This document shows positions 8,009-18,478 of a stretch of 49,845 nucleotides of DNA, one piece after another; position 1 is the first letter of the stretch, and each line of letters opens with the position of its first letter. The notes below the pieces were generated by a model. It was not told the DNA's origin. It ran no database searches and saw only the letters and a program-made list of their open reading frames with translations. The stretch covers positions 1 to 49,845 of the forward strand of contig JAUIIK010000022.1 of assembly GCA_030431755.1 (NCBI GenBank), given 5' to 3'. Source of the stretch: Chloroflexia bacterium (GTDB lineage Bacteria > Chloroflexota > Chloroflexia > Thermomicrobiales > CFX8). The translations under genes and the position numbers were made by a program.

Positions 8009-9583
8009 ATGCGACACCTGCTTAACCGCCTCTGGCGCATGATCCTGCGGCCGGCGTCGTTCGTCGGCAAGGACATCACTCAGATCCGCCGGCAACCGCA
8101 GCTCATTGTTGCGCTGATCATCGCGCCTTTCCTTGTCCTGCTGCTCTTCGGGATCGGCTACGAGGGCCGCACCCCGCCCGTTGAAACGGTGCTCGTCGTG
8201 CCGCCGGAGAGCGATCTGAGCGCCGACCGCGCCGACTATGAAGACGATTTCGTCTCGCCGCTCGTGCTCGTCGATGTTGTGACCGATGAAGGGCCGGCGA
8301 TCGAGGCGCTCGACGGCCGCGAGATCGACCTCGTTGTCGTCTTCCCCGAGAACGCCTTCGACACCATCTCGGCCGGGGAGCAGGCCGAAATCACGATCTA
8401 CTACAACGAGCTGGTGCCCTTCCAGCGCAACTGGTTGGAGTTTTACTCCAGTGTGCAGACGGCTGAGCTCAATCAGATCGTTCAGCGGGAGGTGCTCGAA
8501 CAGGGGCTGGCCCAATCTCGCTCCGGGCTTGAGGAGCTCAACCAGTATCCCCAGGAGCTCGACGCTGGCCTGGAACGTCTGAACACCGCCCTCGCGGCGG
8601 GCGACGCAGAGCAAGCGCAGGAAGAGCTAGTAACGCTGCGCGAGCTGACCGAAGATACCCGTGACGCCGCCGGTCAATCGCGCCTCATCCTGCTGGCGAC
8701 GGCCCGGTCGGTCGGAGCCGGCGGCGCGCCGGAGAGCCCGCCAATCCAGTCGCTCGAAGCCATCGACCGAAACCTCTCCGAGATCGAAACGGGCCTGACC
8801 AATACCTCGACAGCCATCGCCAACCAGGGTGCGGAGCCCCAGGTGGTAGAGCCCGACCTCCAGTTCATCGCCGAACGCCGCGATGCCTACGCGACGACCG
8901 CCGCAAATCTGCCCGCCATCCCGGTCGATGTCCTGCTCGCGCCGTTTGAGGCCGACGAGGAGAACCTCGCGCCGACCTCGCCGGACTTCGTCGACTTCTA
9001 CGCCCCGGCGGTCCTGGCGCTGCTGATCCAGCACATCGCGATCACCCTGACAGCGCTCGCCCTGGTGCGCGAGCGCACCGGTGGCACCTTCGAGCTGTTC
9101 CGGGTGGCCCCGATCAGCCCGCGCGAGGTGCTGACCGGCAAGTATCTGTCCTATTTCGTCATCGGGGCGGTCTTGAGCGGGGTGCTGGCGTTGGTCATCG
9201 TCTACGGTCTCGGCGTGCCCTTGCTCGGGAACTGGCTCCAGATGGCATTGATCGTGGGGCTCGTGCTGGCCGCATCGCTCGGCATCGGCTTCCTGATCTC
9301 GGCCGTCGCGGGAACCGAGACTCAGGCCGTCCAGGCGGCGATGATTCTGCTGCTCTCGGCCGTCTTCTTCAGCGGCTTCTTCCTGCCGCTCGATAACCTC
9401 ATCACGCCGGTCCAGCTCGTCGCCTACATCCTGCCCGTTACCTACGGCATCAGCGGCTTGCAGGAAGTCATGCTACGTGGCAACACCTCGCCGGACTGGA
9501 CGATCATCGGGCCCGCCGCGATCGCGCTCGTGACGACCACTGCCGCCAGCCTGATCCTCAGTCTCCAGTTCCGGCGGCAGTAA
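8009..9583 (+). CDS. ABC-2 type exporter permease with large extracytoplasmic domain
   Basis: A 524-residue membrane protein. One membrane segment lies near residues 30-50 (LIVALIIAPFLVLLLFGIGY). A hydrophilic region of about 270 residues follows, predicted to lie outside the membrane, with heptad-like leucine/alanine patterns (ELTEDTRDAAGQSRLILLATA) suggesting a coiled coil. About five further segments from residue 330 on form the ABC2_membrane core, with the RTGGTFELFRVAPISPREVLTGK loop. This resembles YhgE/Pip-type or ABC-2 permeases. It starts immediately after the ATPase stop codon. It converges on the ClC gene, leaving only 12 bp between coding ends. Confidence 0.85.
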   Translation: MRHLLNRLWRMILRPASFVGKDITQIRRQPQLIVALIIAPFLVLLLFGIGYEGRTPPVETVLVVPPESDLSADRADYEDDFVSPLVLVDVVTDEGPAIEALDGREIDLVVVFPENAFDTISAGEQAEITIYYNELVPFQRNWLEFYSSVQTAELNQIVQREVLEQGLAQSRSGLEELNQYPQELDAGLERLNTALAAGDAEQAQEELVTLRELTEDTRDAAGQSRLILLATARSVGAGGAPESPPIQSLEAIDRNLSEIETGLTNTSTAIANQGAEPQVVEPDLQFIAERRDAYATTAANLPAIPVDVLLAPFEADEENLAPTSPDFVDFYAPAVLALLIQHIAITLTALALVRERTGGTFELFRVAPISPREVLTGKYLSYFVIGAVLSGVLALVIVYGLGVPLLGNWLQMALIVGLVLAASLGIGFLISAVAGTETQAVQAAMILLLSAVFFSGFFLPLDNLITPVQLVAYILPVTYGISGLQEVMLRGNTSPDWTIIGPAAIALVTTTAASLILSLQFRRQ

Positions 9584-9595
9584 CGCCGGCCAGCT

Positions 9596-10885
9596 TCACG
9601 GCGTCTCCGCCGAGGCCGATTGCTGCATGTCGCCCTCCGCGTCCGGCCCCGTCAGCGCAATACGTAGCGCATAGGCGGTCACCGATGCGAGCGCGATTGC
9701 GCCGAAGTATTCGAGGCCGGCGCTGATCAGGATCGCGGTCAGCACCGCCATCGAAAGCGGCAGCAATGCGATGGCCGCTCCAAGCGCCGCCATCACCGCG
9801 CCAACGGCCAGGATCAACGGGACGTCGGGGAAGAGCGCGTTCACCGCAATGCCCAACACCGCGCCGATGAAGAAGGTCGGGAAGATCGGCCCGCCGTAGA
9901 AGCCGCCGCCCAGGCTGAAGCCGAGCGCAACGGCCTTGAAGAGCGCCAGCGCCAGCAGCATCTCGATCCCGAAGCTCTCGTATTCACCGAGAATCACCGG
10001 CAACGATGTCTGGCCGGAAAAGAGGGTCAGCGGCAGCATGTAGGCGATTGCCCCGACGGCCAGCCCGCCAACCAGTCCACGCAGCACCGGGCGCGCGTCG
10101 AGCGGCCGCATCAGCGCCGCCAGGCTGGTAAGAATCATCCCAACGATGACAGCTGCTAGCGTCCCGAAGACACCCAATCCGACCGCTGCCAGCAGCATCC
10201 ACGACTTGAAGTCGACTCGCTCAATGGCTAGCAGACCGCCGAAGGGCGCGCCAACGACCGGCCACATGATCCCGAACGCAACAGCCCCGGCAATCACACC
10301 CGGCACGAGGTTCGTGTAGTAGTAGTTGTGCGTTTGATCGTGTTCGAGCTCGAAGGCCAGCAAGGGTCCGCCGATGGGCGTCGACAGCAGCCCGCCGAAA
10401 GCGCCGCTGATGCCGACGAAGCTGCCCTGGCGCACATCCTCGGCGTTGCCACCTCTGCGGCGCGCCAGCCAGGTGCCGGCCGCGCCGCCGGCCGCCCCGA
10501 GCGGCGCCTCCGGCCCCAGCGAGCTGCCGCCGACCAGCGAGACGACGGCGATTCCGACCGCGCCCGGTGTCGTCTCCGGGTCGACCTCGCCATCCTTGAG
10601 GTCGTCGATGAAGCCCGGGAAACGGGTCGGTAAGTGGAAGATCCGGTAGACCAGGCCCACCAGCAACCCCGCCAGCACGGGAATCAGGACCATCCAGAGA
10701 TTGCCGGAGAACCATCCCGCATGTTCCCACTCTGGCCAGATCAGCTCGGTCAGCTCCTCGATCCCGGTGAGGTACGCCAGTCCGAAGAGCCCGGTAAAGA
10801 CGCCGAGCGCGACGGCACGCGCAAGCACGACACCATAGCGCTCGGGAGTTTCTTCAGCCCCAGCCGCGGTCCCGGATCCTGTCAC
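9596..10885 (-). CDS. ClC-family chloride channel or H+/Cl- antiporter
   Basis: A 429-residue polytopic membrane protein. The ClC selectivity signature is present as GGSSLGPEAPLG (about 119-130), where E126 occupies the position of the gating glutamate. A further GGGFYGGPIFPTFFIGAVLG stretch (residues in the second half) matches the GxFxP motif region. No CBS domains follow, as in other short prokaryotic ClC proteins. The start is GTG at 10885, with GGAGG about 8 nt upstream. It is predicted to move chloride or a similar anion across the inner membrane. Whether it is a channel or proton-coupled cannot be decided here. The gene is first of a minus-strand group that also holds a SulP anion transporter, although each gene has its own gap. 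Confidence 0.9.
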   Translation of the reverse strand: MTGSGTAAGAEETPERYGVVLARAVALGVFTGLFGLAYLTGIEELTELIWPEWEHAGWFSGNLWMVLIPVLAGLLVGLVYRIFHLPTRFPGFIDDLKDGEVDPETTPGAVGIAVVSLVGGSSLGPEAPLGAAGGAAGTWLARRRGGNAEDVRQGSFVGISGAFGGLLSTPIGGPLLAFELEHDQTHNYYYTNLVPGVIAGAVAFGIMWPVVGAPFGGLLAIERVDFKSWMLLAAVGLGVFGTLAAVIVGMILTSLAALMRPLDARPVLRGLVGGLAVGAIAYMLPLTLFSGQTSLPVILGEYESFGIEMLLALALFKAVALGFSLGGGFYGGPIFPTFFIGAVLGIAVNALFPDVPLILAVGAVMAALGAAIALLPLSMAVLTAILISAGLEYFGAIALASVTAYALRIALTGPDAEGDMQQSASAETP

Positions 10886-10955
10886 GCTCGCCCTCCTCGC
10901 CGCCGTCGTTCATCACTGCAGGCGGTCGCGTTTGACTGCCGGCGACAGAGCCAAA

Positions 10956-12308
10956 CTACTCAACGACGGTGATCGATGGCGGTGTCCAGCTACCATCGAG
11001 AATCGCCTCTTCGCCCCAGTAGCACCGGATAAAGAGCGAGAAGGTCCCGTCTGGCGCCGGCAGCCAGTTGGCTTCCCGATCCGCTCCAGGCGATGTCGCG
11101 CCAGCGTAAAGGACAAGCGCTCCATCGCTCTCGTAGGTCAGGTCCTTGTTCTTCGTTCCGAGCGAGTAGCGGCCGAGGTCATTCGGCGCAAAGAAGTGAT
11201 GCTCGTTGTACAGAGTCAGCGACCAGAAGCCCCTGACCGGCGGCAGCTGACCGTCCGGGAAGGTGATCGCGTAGAGCTTGTCGCCACGGAGCTGATTACC
11301 GTCAGAGTCGTTGTCCGTATAGAAGTACTGCGTTTCCGCTGGCCGGTTGTCGTACATGTTCGAGCGTGCCGTGCTCGTCCGCATGAGGTAGTCATAGCCC
11401 CAGACGGCATTGTTGGCCGAGCGGTTCCAGCCATTGCCGGCCGGGACGCCATTGTGCTTCCAGGCGAACATCGGCGCGATGACTTCACGCTCTGCCTCGG
11501 CCGCCACCGCGATCAATTGCTGCATGACATCTTCATCCTCGGCAGCCGTGCCGAGCAGTTGGCGCACGCTTGCATAGAGCGCCTCCTCGCCTGGCAGCGG
11601 CGGAACGGCGCCTAGTACATCCGGTAGCTGGTCAAAGAATCTCTCAGGGTCGACCCAGCGCGTTTCACCCTCGGACTCCGGGGCTGGAAAGGAGGGGAGG
11701 TCGCTCCAATCCTTGGTCTTCATCGTGCCGTCAAACTCGCTCAACGGGTACACCAGCACCTGATTGACCAGCGGTTGTATCGCGGCCCGATCTTCGGCAG
11801 TATCGTCCATGAAGATCCGTGGAATCGTGCTCGCATACTCCGACGGCGCGCGGAAGACGTCAATGATGCCGTCCGGCACATCGCCGTCCCAGTTCGGGCC
11901 TGCGATCAGATAGAAGCCCGGCTCGCTGCCATACGGCCGGCCCAGTTCGCCGAACTGCTCGCTGCGGGCGTCGTACAACGCGTAGACCCAGAAGCGTTCA
12001 CCGAAATCCGGAACCTGTGCCACGACAGGCTGCTCGTCAACCGAGAAGAACCCGAGGCCATAGACGACATCCTGGTTGGGGCAGGTGACAAATGTCTCAC
12101 CGGGCGCGATGTAGTCGTTCAGCATCGCGATCCGCCCGCGTGGCGCAACCGGCAGCACCCCGCCGAGACGGCCCGGCTCGGGCGCCTGCGTGATCGCCGC
12201 GCGCCGGTTGAAGCTATTCACCAGCGGCCAGCCCCACATGTAGGCGAAGCGGCCAACCGTCTCGACGTACCCGGCGTGCATGATCGGATTACTCGCGAGC
12301 TCTTCCAT
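10956..12308 (-). CDS. DUF1254/DUF1214 domain protein
   Basis: A soluble protein of about 450 residues. The N-terminal half follows the DUF1254 pattern ([34 protein letters not shown], then [21 protein letters not shown]). The C-terminal half follows DUF1214 ([58 protein letters not shown]). These domains usually occur together; their biochemical role is not established. No signal peptide is seen. Two starts are possible; ATG at 12308 is preferred because AAGGAG lies 9 nt upstream, while ATG at 12326 has a weaker site. It lies between the ClC gene and the SulP gene in the same orientation. Confidence 0.85.
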   Translation of the reverse strand: MEELASNPIMHAGYVETVGRFAYMWGWPLVNSFNRRAAITQAPEPGRLGGVLPVAPRGRIAMLNDYIAPGETFVTCPNQDVVYGLGFFSVDEQPVVAQVPDFGERFWVYALYDARSEQFGELGRPYGSEPGFYLIAGPNWDGDVPDGIIDVFRAPSEYASTIPRIFMDDTAEDRAAIQPLVNQVLVYPLSEFDGTMKTKDWSDLPSFPAPESEGETRWVDPERFFDQLPDVLGAVPPLPGEEALYASVRQLLGTAAEDEDVMQQLIAVAAEAEREVIAPMFAWKHNGVPAGNGWNRSANNAVWGYDYLMRTSTARSNMYDNRPAETQYFYTDNDSDGNQLRGDKLYAITFPDGQLPPVRGFWSLTLYNEHHFFAPNDLGRYSLGTKNKDLTYESDGALVLYAGATSPGADREANWLPAPDGTFSLFIRCYWGEEAILDGSWTPPSITVVE

Positions 12309-12407
12309 ACTGTGCTGCTCCTTCATCTCAACATTGCCTCTCTTTCACCACCAGCTCCTGGTCAGGTTGCGGCCATCGGAGCGCCTGCGCCCGCCAACCG
12401 CCGTTAG

Positions 12408-14108
12408 TCACTCTTGCGACTCTTCAGAACTACTGGCGCCGATCAGCTCCAGCGCTCGATTCCAGGCACGCTCAAGCCCTTCAGTAAGCGCTGCGCCGGG
12501 CGGGATCACATTCTCCCGGCCGATCTGGTCGAGGGTGCCCGAGCGCTCCAGCGTCGCAAGCACCGCGGGCCGGACGCCCTCCAGAATCAGGTGGTTCCCG
12601 CCCTGCCGGAGGGCGTCCGCGAGCTTTGCGAGCAACCCTTCAAAGGTGCTGTTGATGCGATCCAGGTCATGCAGCCGCAGCACCAGCACTGCGCCTTCAG
12701 CATCACCGCTCGTTGGGACATGGGTCCGGAACTGCGGGACCTCGGCGAAGAAGCCCGAGCCGCGGTAGTCGATAACAGTGATCTGATGAGATTCCAGACG
12801 CTCCGGCAGCGGTGTCTCGACCCAGCGGCCGTCGCTGGTTCGCGTTAGCCCGGACGAGTCCGCCGCAGCGTGACGTTGCTGGACGAAGACGAGCAACGAC
12901 AGGCCCGATCCGATGAAGATCGTCCATTGGAGCGGGATAAACAGCGCTCCGAAGAAGGTCAGCCCCAGCGCCACGCTCGATGCCGGCGAGGTCCGCAAGA
13001 CCAGGAGGACGCTCGGGATGCGAGCCAGGATCAGCTCGCCGGCGATGACGAAGAGCAGACCGGCAATGACCGCCAGCGGCACGAGCTCGGCCAGGTTGCC
13101 GAGCAGCAGCACCAGCAACCCGAGCCAGACGGCGGCGAAGATCCCGCCCCAGCGCGATGTCGCGCCTGCCCCGACCGAGATGCCGGTCCGGGATAGCGAA
13201 CCGCCCGTTGCCATGGACTGAAAGAACGAGCCAGCGACATTCCCGAGACCCTCGCCGACGAAGTCGCGGTCTTGCGATGCGATCCGGCCGCCGGGATTCG
13301 GGTAGGCGGTGCTGATCCCCGCTCCCTGGACGAGCGCCACCAACGCGACTGAGACGGAGCCAACCGCCAGGTTCGGAATCAACGAGAACTTCGGCAGCTC
13401 GGGCTGGGGCAGGCTGTTCGGGATCTCCGAGATATCACGCACCAGCGCCACCGAGGCCGGGTCGATCAATGTTACGATAATGGTCATGATCAACAGGGTT
13501 ACGATGGCCGCCGCTTTCTCGGTGCGCGGCACGACCTTGAGGACTAGCATCAGCGCCATCGTCGCGCCGCCCACAGCCACCGTTGGGCCATCCCAGCTGC
13601 CAACGTTGGCGAACCAGTTGACGACTTCGCCGAATTTGTTCTTGCCCTCCGGATCGTAGCCGGAGAAGTCGCCCATCTCGCCGATGAGAATCAGCAGCGA
13701 CGCGCCGAGGACGAAGCCGGTCATTACCGAGTGCGAGACGAAATCGACGAGCCCGCCCAGGCGCAGCAGCCCCATGACGAGCATCACCGCTCCGGTCATG
13801 AGCGTTAGGGTGAAGATCGCGCCGGGCAGATCCTCGTCGGCGATGTTTGCCTCGCTGAGGACGCTGGCCGTCGTCAGGGCAATCGCGCTCGTCAGCGTCG
13901 AGATCATCAGGATCGTGCCGGTCGTCAGGGCGGCCACCAGCGTCGCGACCATGCCCGAGTACAGGCCGAAGACCGGGTTGACCCCGGCAAGCTGGGCGTA
14001 GGCCATGCCCTCCGGGATCGAGAAGAGGCCGGTGGCGAAGCCCGATACCGCGCCATCCTTGATCCCGCCCGTGTCGAGCCCGCGCTCTGTCAGTTTGTTC
14101 TCACTCAT
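12408..14108 (-). CDS. SulP/SLC26-family anion transporter with STAS domain
   Basis: A 566-residue transporter. The N-terminal part has about 12-14 hydrophobic segments with the SulP-type opening GLFSIPEGMAYAQLAGVNPVFGLY. The STAS-like C-terminal domain (about 440-545) shows LRLHDLDRINSTFEGLLAKL, a version of the DxST phosphorylation loop of anti-sigma-antagonist folds. SulP proteins carry sulfate, bicarbonate, or dicarboxylates with protons or sodium. The substrate cannot be told from sequence. It has no sulfate-assimilation neighbours. Regulation might run through the STAS domain. The gene start has a modest AGGT site. Confidence 0.9.
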   Translation of the reverse strand: MSENKLTERGLDTGGIKDGAVSGFATGLFSIPEGMAYAQLAGVNPVFGLYSGMVATLVAALTTGTILMISTLTSAIALTTASVLSEANIADEDLPGAIFTLTLMTGAVMLVMGLLRLGGLVDFVSHSVMTGFVLGASLLILIGEMGDFSGYDPEGKNKFGEVVNWFANVGSWDGPTVAVGGATMALMLVLKVVPRTEKAAAIVTLLIMTIIVTLIDPASVALVRDISEIPNSLPQPELPKFSLIPNLAVGSVSVALVALVQGAGISTAYPNPGGRIASQDRDFVGEGLGNVAGSFFQSMATGGSLSRTGISVGAGATSRWGGIFAAVWLGLLVLLLGNLAELVPLAVIAGLLFVIAGELILARIPSVLLVLRTSPASSVALGLTFFGALFIPLQWTIFIGSGLSLLVFVQQRHAAADSSGLTRTSDGRWVETPLPERLESHQITVIDYRGSGFFAEVPQFRTHVPTSGDAEGAVLVLRLHDLDRINSTFEGLLAKLADALRQGGNHLILEGVRPAVLATLERSGTLDQIGRENVIPPGAALTEGLERAWNRALELIGASSSEESQE

Positions 14109-14268
14109 TGTTTACCTACCGGCCGGCGCGCGGTAAACGTCTGCAACACGCTGCTTCAATGCTCATAGCTGGAGAATACTCGTGTCGATCTCATCCCAGA
14201 TCAACCATCGGGTGGAACCTGGGGGGCGTAGCAGCAGGGCGGCGTTGCCGGGACTACTCGCGTCGACG

Positions 14269-17037
14269 CTATTGCAGGATCTCCAATGCTTGCGAACGCT
14301 CGATTGCTTCAGCCCGGTTGGAGACGCCGAGCTTGCCGTAGGCGTTGGTGATGTGCCGCTTGACGGTGGAAACTGAGATACAGAGCTCTTCGGCAATTTC
14401 CTTGTTTGATAGCCCAACGGCAATGAGGCGCAAGACCTCGATCTCACGCGGGCTGATCGGCTCGACGAGCTCCCGGTGAGTCACCCGGCGAATCGTCACT
14501 TCCTCGCCGGCCAGGTTCAGCAGCGTTGCGATCGGAATGGTTGACACGTTGCGGCGCAATGCGACTCGCAGCAGGCGCACCATCGACGTCCCTTCCTCCA
14601 GGAAGGTCCGGATGTATCCCGCCTGCCTCACCAGCTCCAGCGCGGGCTCCAACGTGTTGATCGCCGCGTCGAGATCGAAGAGGTCCTGGTATGCCAGCGC
14701 CAGCGCGACCCGGATGCGCAGCGCGTCGCCGTAACGTCCGTCGGACTCGGTCTGGATCAGCAGGCGTTCGAGAAAGCAGACGGCCGTCGGTGAATCGTCG
14801 CTCGCCATCAGGACGCGGACGTAGGAAAGATGCTCCTCAAAGCTCCCGTAGTCGAGATCGGTGTCTGGCGCGAGACCGGCCTCGCGCGCCCAGGCGCGTG
14901 CCGCGTCCAGCTCGCCGTCGCGCAGCCAGAAGCGGGCCCGGAGGGCGCGCGCGGCGCGTGCGTAGACTTCGCTATCGAGCGTTTCGCCCGCCTTGATCGC
15001 CTGGGTCACGCGCTGATAGGCCAGTTGGCTGTGGCCGCGTGCCCACTCGAGCTGCGCCCAGGTCAGGTAGAGCTCGGTCCGTAGTGTCAGATATTGAATC
15101 TCATCCGACATCTGCTCTGCCTCAACGAGCAGCGGGAGCGCGTCGTCCAAACGGTTCCATTCGCAGTAGAGGCCGGCCAGCTGAATCAGGGCCATGCGCC
15201 GCACCGGCGGGGAGGGCAAGCTTAGATGCTCGATCACCCGCAGCCAGGCGTCGTGCGCCTGGTGCAGCCGGCCCTGCTGGGACCAGACGATGCCGAGATC
15301 GGTCAGCGCGGCGCTGGCAATGAGCGTTGGCCCGTGGCGCTGCGCGTAGTCAAAGAGCTGTTGCAACTCGCGCTCAGCCTCCTGGGATCGGCCGAGCATT
15401 CTCAGACCGGTGCCGCGCTGCACCAGGCTCGCGGTGTTGCTGACACCCGGCAAGCCGGGGATGTCGTAGAAACAGATGCCGTTAGGGGTGACTGGACGCG
15501 ACGTATCTCCCGCACGGGCCTCGTCGAGTAGTTCGAGCGCTCGTTCAGCCTGACGCACAGCTTCTGCGCCATCGAGCCGGAAGCGGGCCACGCAGCCGCG
15601 CACGAATGTAGCAATCGACCGCTCATCCAGTGATCCTTCAGCGTCCCAGATGCGCTCGGCAACGGCGCCCCACTCAAGCGCTTCCCGGCCATGCCCGAGC
15701 CGCGCCAGGGAAAAGGCCAGTAAGAAGGCCAGCAGCGCGTCGTGTTCCAATAGCTCGGATGGGAACTCTTGCAACCACTCGGCAATCTCCGCGCTTCGAT
15801 CTTGCTCAAACCAGCGCACGACCTCCGGGCGGATCAGCAGGCTCGCAAGCTCCCAATCCTGGGCAGCGACGGCGTGATCCAGCGCATCCTCGGTCAGGCC
15901 GTTGGCGGCCAGCCACTCACAGGCGCTGCGGTGGAGCGCCGCGACCTGCTCACTCCCGCGCTCGCGCAGCAATTGAGTGCGTAGGAACTCCGCGAAGAGC
16001 TGGTGATAGCGGTGCCACTCGCCGCGGGCGTCGAGCGACACGACAAATAGCCCGGCCCGCTGAATACGGTCCAGGAGCTCGGCTGCATCATCCCGGCCGG
16101 TGACCGCCGCACAGAGATCGTGGCAGTAGTGTTCGCAAATCGAAGTCTGCAGCAGGAACTCGCGCACCTCTGCCGGCTGGCTGTTCAGCACCTCTTCGAG
16201 CAGGAATTCACGTAGCAGGAGGTCGTCGCTGCTGAAGCTCTCGAGGATGCCGAACATGTCATCCGGCGGGCGGCGGTTCACGGCCAGCGCGACCATCTCC
16301 AGACCGGCCGGCCAGCCCTCCATGCGCTGCACAATCTGTCTCGTCACGTCATCGCATACGTTGTAGGTCAGGCGTTCGGAGAGAAGCTCTTGCGCTTCAT
16401 CGACAGAAAAGCGCAGATCCGACGCATTCAGTACATCGAGCAAGCCGCGGACGCGGAAACGGGCGACTGGAAGCGGCGGGGGCGCCCGGCTTATGATGAT
16501 TGCCCGGAGACCTGGCAGGTTGGTGTCGATAAATTCCGATACCAGCTCGAAGATCGCCGGATCGCTTGCGAGGTGTATGTCGTCCAGCACGATAGTCGCC
16601 CGTTGGCCGGACGCCGCAAGGTCGGTGTGCAGCGCGTGTAGCGCCGTATCCACATCAACGGCATCAGGCCCGGCGACAACTGCTGCAAGCGCGTCGGCCC
16701 GCACGCCCGCAGCCTGGAATGCTCCGCAAAGCAGCTGTGCAAAGCGCTCCAGGCTCCTGCAACGGCGCGTAACCGTGAGCCAGATGACCGGGCGCTGTTG
16801 TGCCTGCGCCCATTGGCCGACCAGCGTCGATTTGCCGTAGCCGGCCGGCCCAATTACCAGGAGCGCCGGCGCGACGCTCGCTTCGATGCGGTGCAGCTGC
16901 CGCCAGCGCGCGATATCCTCCGGCCTTCCGGCCGGTCGCCCGGCACGCATGGCAAGCAGTGTCGCAATGTCGTTTTGGCTACTGGCGTCATCATCCACTA
17001 CAGTCGTCACACTCATCATCCCTTCGAAGCGTGACAC
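14269..17037 (-). CDS. MalT-like LuxR-family ATP-dependent transcriptional regulator
   Basis: A 922-residue STAND-type regulator. Residues 63-71 are Walker A (GPAGYGKST). A Walker-B-like TIVLDDIHLA follows at about 150. The central region is built of helical TPR-like repeats (about 400-840). The C-terminus (862-922) is a LuxR DNA-binding domain with SPREIEVLRLIAVGLSNKEI, AEELCISVSTVKRHI and KLGVSNRAEA. Proteins of this design are activators that oligomerise when bound to an inducer and ATP. The target is unknown. Neighbours are SulP and the DUF1269 cluster; either might be controlled. The start is GTG at 17037 with GAGGAG four nt upstream; two ATG codons just downstream are alternatives. Confidence 0.9.
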   Translation of the reverse strand: MSRFEGMMSVTTVVDDDASSQNDIATLLAMRAGRPAGRPEDIARWRQLHRIEASVAPALLVIGPAGYGKSTLVGQWAQAQQRPVIWLTVTRRCRSLERFAQLLCGAFQAAGVRADALAAVVAGPDAVDVDTALHALHTDLAASGQRATIVLDDIHLASDPAIFELVSEFIDTNLPGLRAIIISRAPPPLPVARFRVRGLLDVLNASDLRFSVDEAQELLSERLTYNVCDDVTRQIVQRMEGWPAGLEMVALAVNRRPPDDMFGILESFSSDDLLLREFLLEEVLNSQPAEVREFLLQTSICEHYCHDLCAAVTGRDDAAELLDRIQRAGLFVVSLDARGEWHRYHQLFAEFLRTQLLRERGSEQVAALHRSACEWLAANGLTEDALDHAVAAQDWELASLLIRPEVVRWFEQDRSAEIAEWLQEFPSELLEHDALLAFLLAFSLARLGHGREALEWGAVAERIWDAEGSLDERSIATFVRGCVARFRLDGAEAVRQAERALELLDEARAGDTSRPVTPNGICFYDIPGLPGVSNTASLVQRGTGLRMLGRSQEAERELQQLFDYAQRHGPTLIASAALTDLGIVWSQQGRLHQAHDAWLRVIEHLSLPSPPVRRMALIQLAGLYCEWNRLDDALPLLVEAEQMSDEIQYLTLRTELYLTWAQLEWARGHSQLAYQRVTQAIKAGETLDSEVYARAARALRARFWLRDGELDAARAWAREAGLAPDTDLDYGSFEEHLSYVRVLMASDDSPTAVCFLERLLIQTESDGRYGDALRIRVALALAYQDLFDLDAAINTLEPALELVRQAGYIRTFLEEGTSMVRLLRVALRRNVSTIPIATLLNLAGEEVTIRRVTHRELVEPISPREIEVLRLIAVGLSNKEIAEELCISVSTVKRHITNAYGKLGVSNRAEAIERSQALEILQ

Positions 17038-17221
17038 TGTCTCCTCAGTGGCGCGGATACTGCATATGTCAAGATCAAGCGAGATCCGGAATTAGCTGGC
17101 GCGTCATCCTTGCCTGATATGCCCATCTCATCGCATACATTGCATTAGCCGCCCACATCATCGTAGCCAGTATGATTTCTGGCTGCAAGCATCCGTCGTC
17201 TTGATTTGCCTGATGCAACCC

Positions 17222-17253
17222 AAAATGGGGCAGAAGTCTGCTCCTGCCCCATT
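17222..17253 (-). terminator. Intrinsic terminator after the DUF1269 gene
   Basis: A perfect 10-bp stem (AATGGGGCAG with CTGCCCCATT) around a 10-nt loop, ending in TTTT on the minus strand. It lies 24 nt past the stop codon of the DUF1269 gene and upstream of the regulator gene. Confidence 0.85.
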
Positions 17254-17276
17254 GGCTCTATTGGCGCGGCATGCGT

Positions 17277-17765
17277 CTACGCGCTGGCGGCCGCGTCGCG
17301 CAGACGCTGTTCGTCCTCGGACGAGAGATTCGTGTAGATGATCTCGCCGCCAAACTCGTGCTTCTTCATCTCGCTGACAACCCGGTCTGGGCTGTCGGTG
17401 TCGGCCATCAGCAGCAACGCGGCCTGGCCCGGGTCGACCTTCGAGCTCAGGTCTTTGGCGAAGTCATCGTCGATGCCGTAGTCGCTCAGCTTGCCGGAAA
17501 GCGCGCCACTAGCCGCGCCGATGGCCATACCGGCCAGCGGCATCAGGAAGATCAGACCGACCAAACCGCCCCAGAAGGCCCCGCCCAACGCGCCTGCGCC
17601 AGTCAGATTCACCGCCTGATCGAGCTGGATCTTCTCGCCGTCGTTGGTCGCAATGATCGCGTCCTTGATGCTGATCAGCTCCTGCTTCTGAAGCTGGCCC
17701 AACGTCGCCAGGGCGCTTTCGGCGGTTTGCTTACTCGGATAGGTAATCGCAACAAGCGTGCTCAA
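17277..17765 (-). CDS. DUF1269 membrane-associated protein
   Basis: A 162-residue protein with the DUF1269 pattern. An N-terminal alpha/beta part reads STLVAITYPSKQTAESAL and IKDAIIATNDGEKIQLDQ. A glycine-rich hydrophobic hairpin follows (about 55-92, GALGGAFWGGLVGLIF and GMAIGAASGALSGKL). The C-terminal part is LSSKVDPGQAALLLM plus ELKK-like helix EMKKHEFGGEII. In other bacteria such proteins are linked with stress responses, but their role is unproven. It is transcribed away from the plus-strand small-gene cluster that begins 290 bp away, and ends with a clear terminator. Confidence 0.85.
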   Translation of the reverse strand: MSTLVAITYPSKQTAESALATLGQLQKQELISIKDAIIATNDGEKIQLDQAVNLTGAGALGGAFWGGLVGLIFLMPLAGMAIGAASGALSGKLSDYGIDDDFAKDLSSKVDPGQAALLLMADTDSPDRVVSEMKKHEFGGEIIYTNLSSEDEQRLRDAAASA

Positions 17766-18055
17766 GACTCGCTCCTCTTTCTAAGGACTGCACGAACCAG
17801 TTTCACACTACCAGCCTACGCGCGCCTGCCGCGGGCGCAATCAACCACGGGGTGGTAGTTCCTGGGATCAGTCGGCATTCAGTGTGGGCTACTGCCGGCT
17901 GCGCGTTCTACGCGCGGCAACTACAACCGGAAACTGCGACTAGGGGGCGGATGCCGGCGCAGCGCCTTGCCGTTATGCTCCGCTACAGAGTCAACGCACA
18001 GCGACGTAGCCCGAACCGGCCGTGGGAGCCGGAGACATCAGGAGAGGACCGCGAC

Positions 18056-18418
18056 ATGCTGGAGCTCATCCAGGATCTGCCCGACAATGTCATCGGTGTG
18101 CGGGCAAGCGGCGAGGTCGATGACGACGATTACGAGGACGTGCTCGTCCCGGCTATCCAGGCAAGCCTGCAAGACCATGACAAGATCCGCCTGCTCTATG
18201 TTCTCGGGGCGGAGTTCACCGGCTACGACGCCGACGCGATGTGGGACGACGTCAAGCTGGGCATGCGGACGTTCAATTCCTACGAGCGCATCGCCGTCGT
18301 TACCGACGCGCCGTGGATGCGGCGCTCGGTCAAGGCCTTTGGCTGGCTCATGCCGGGCGATGTCAATGTTTACCATCTCGATGCTATCGACGAGGCCCGT
18401 GACTGGGTCACCGGGTAA
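18056..18418 (+). CDS. SpoIIAA-like (STAS-like) protein
   Basis: A 120-residue cytoplasmic protein resembling the SpoIIAA-like family PF11964: an opening MLELIQDLPDNVIGVRASGEV, then DYEDVLVPAIQASLQ, IRLLYVLGAEFTGYDADAMWDD and RIAVVTDAPWMRRSV. The fold is close to STAS domains, but the serine phosphorylated in true SpoIIAA proteins is not at the equivalent place as far as can be seen. The frame runs further upstream, but ATG at 18056 has GGAGAGGA nine nt ahead and matches the family start. It opens a plus-strand group with the two-TM, DUF6325 and SHOCT genes. Members of this family are often found beside stress or lipid-binding genes. Confidence 0.82.
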   Translation: MLELIQDLPDNVIGVRASGEVDDDDYEDVLVPAIQASLQDHDKIRLLYVLGAEFTGYDADAMWDDVKLGMRTFNSYERIAVVTDAPWMRRSVKAFGWLMPGDVNVYHLDAIDEARDWVTG

Positions 18419-18478
18419 CACAACCACTGCGCGGAAGCCGTCGTTGCACGCCCGCGCCACACGAGGGGAACACGCACT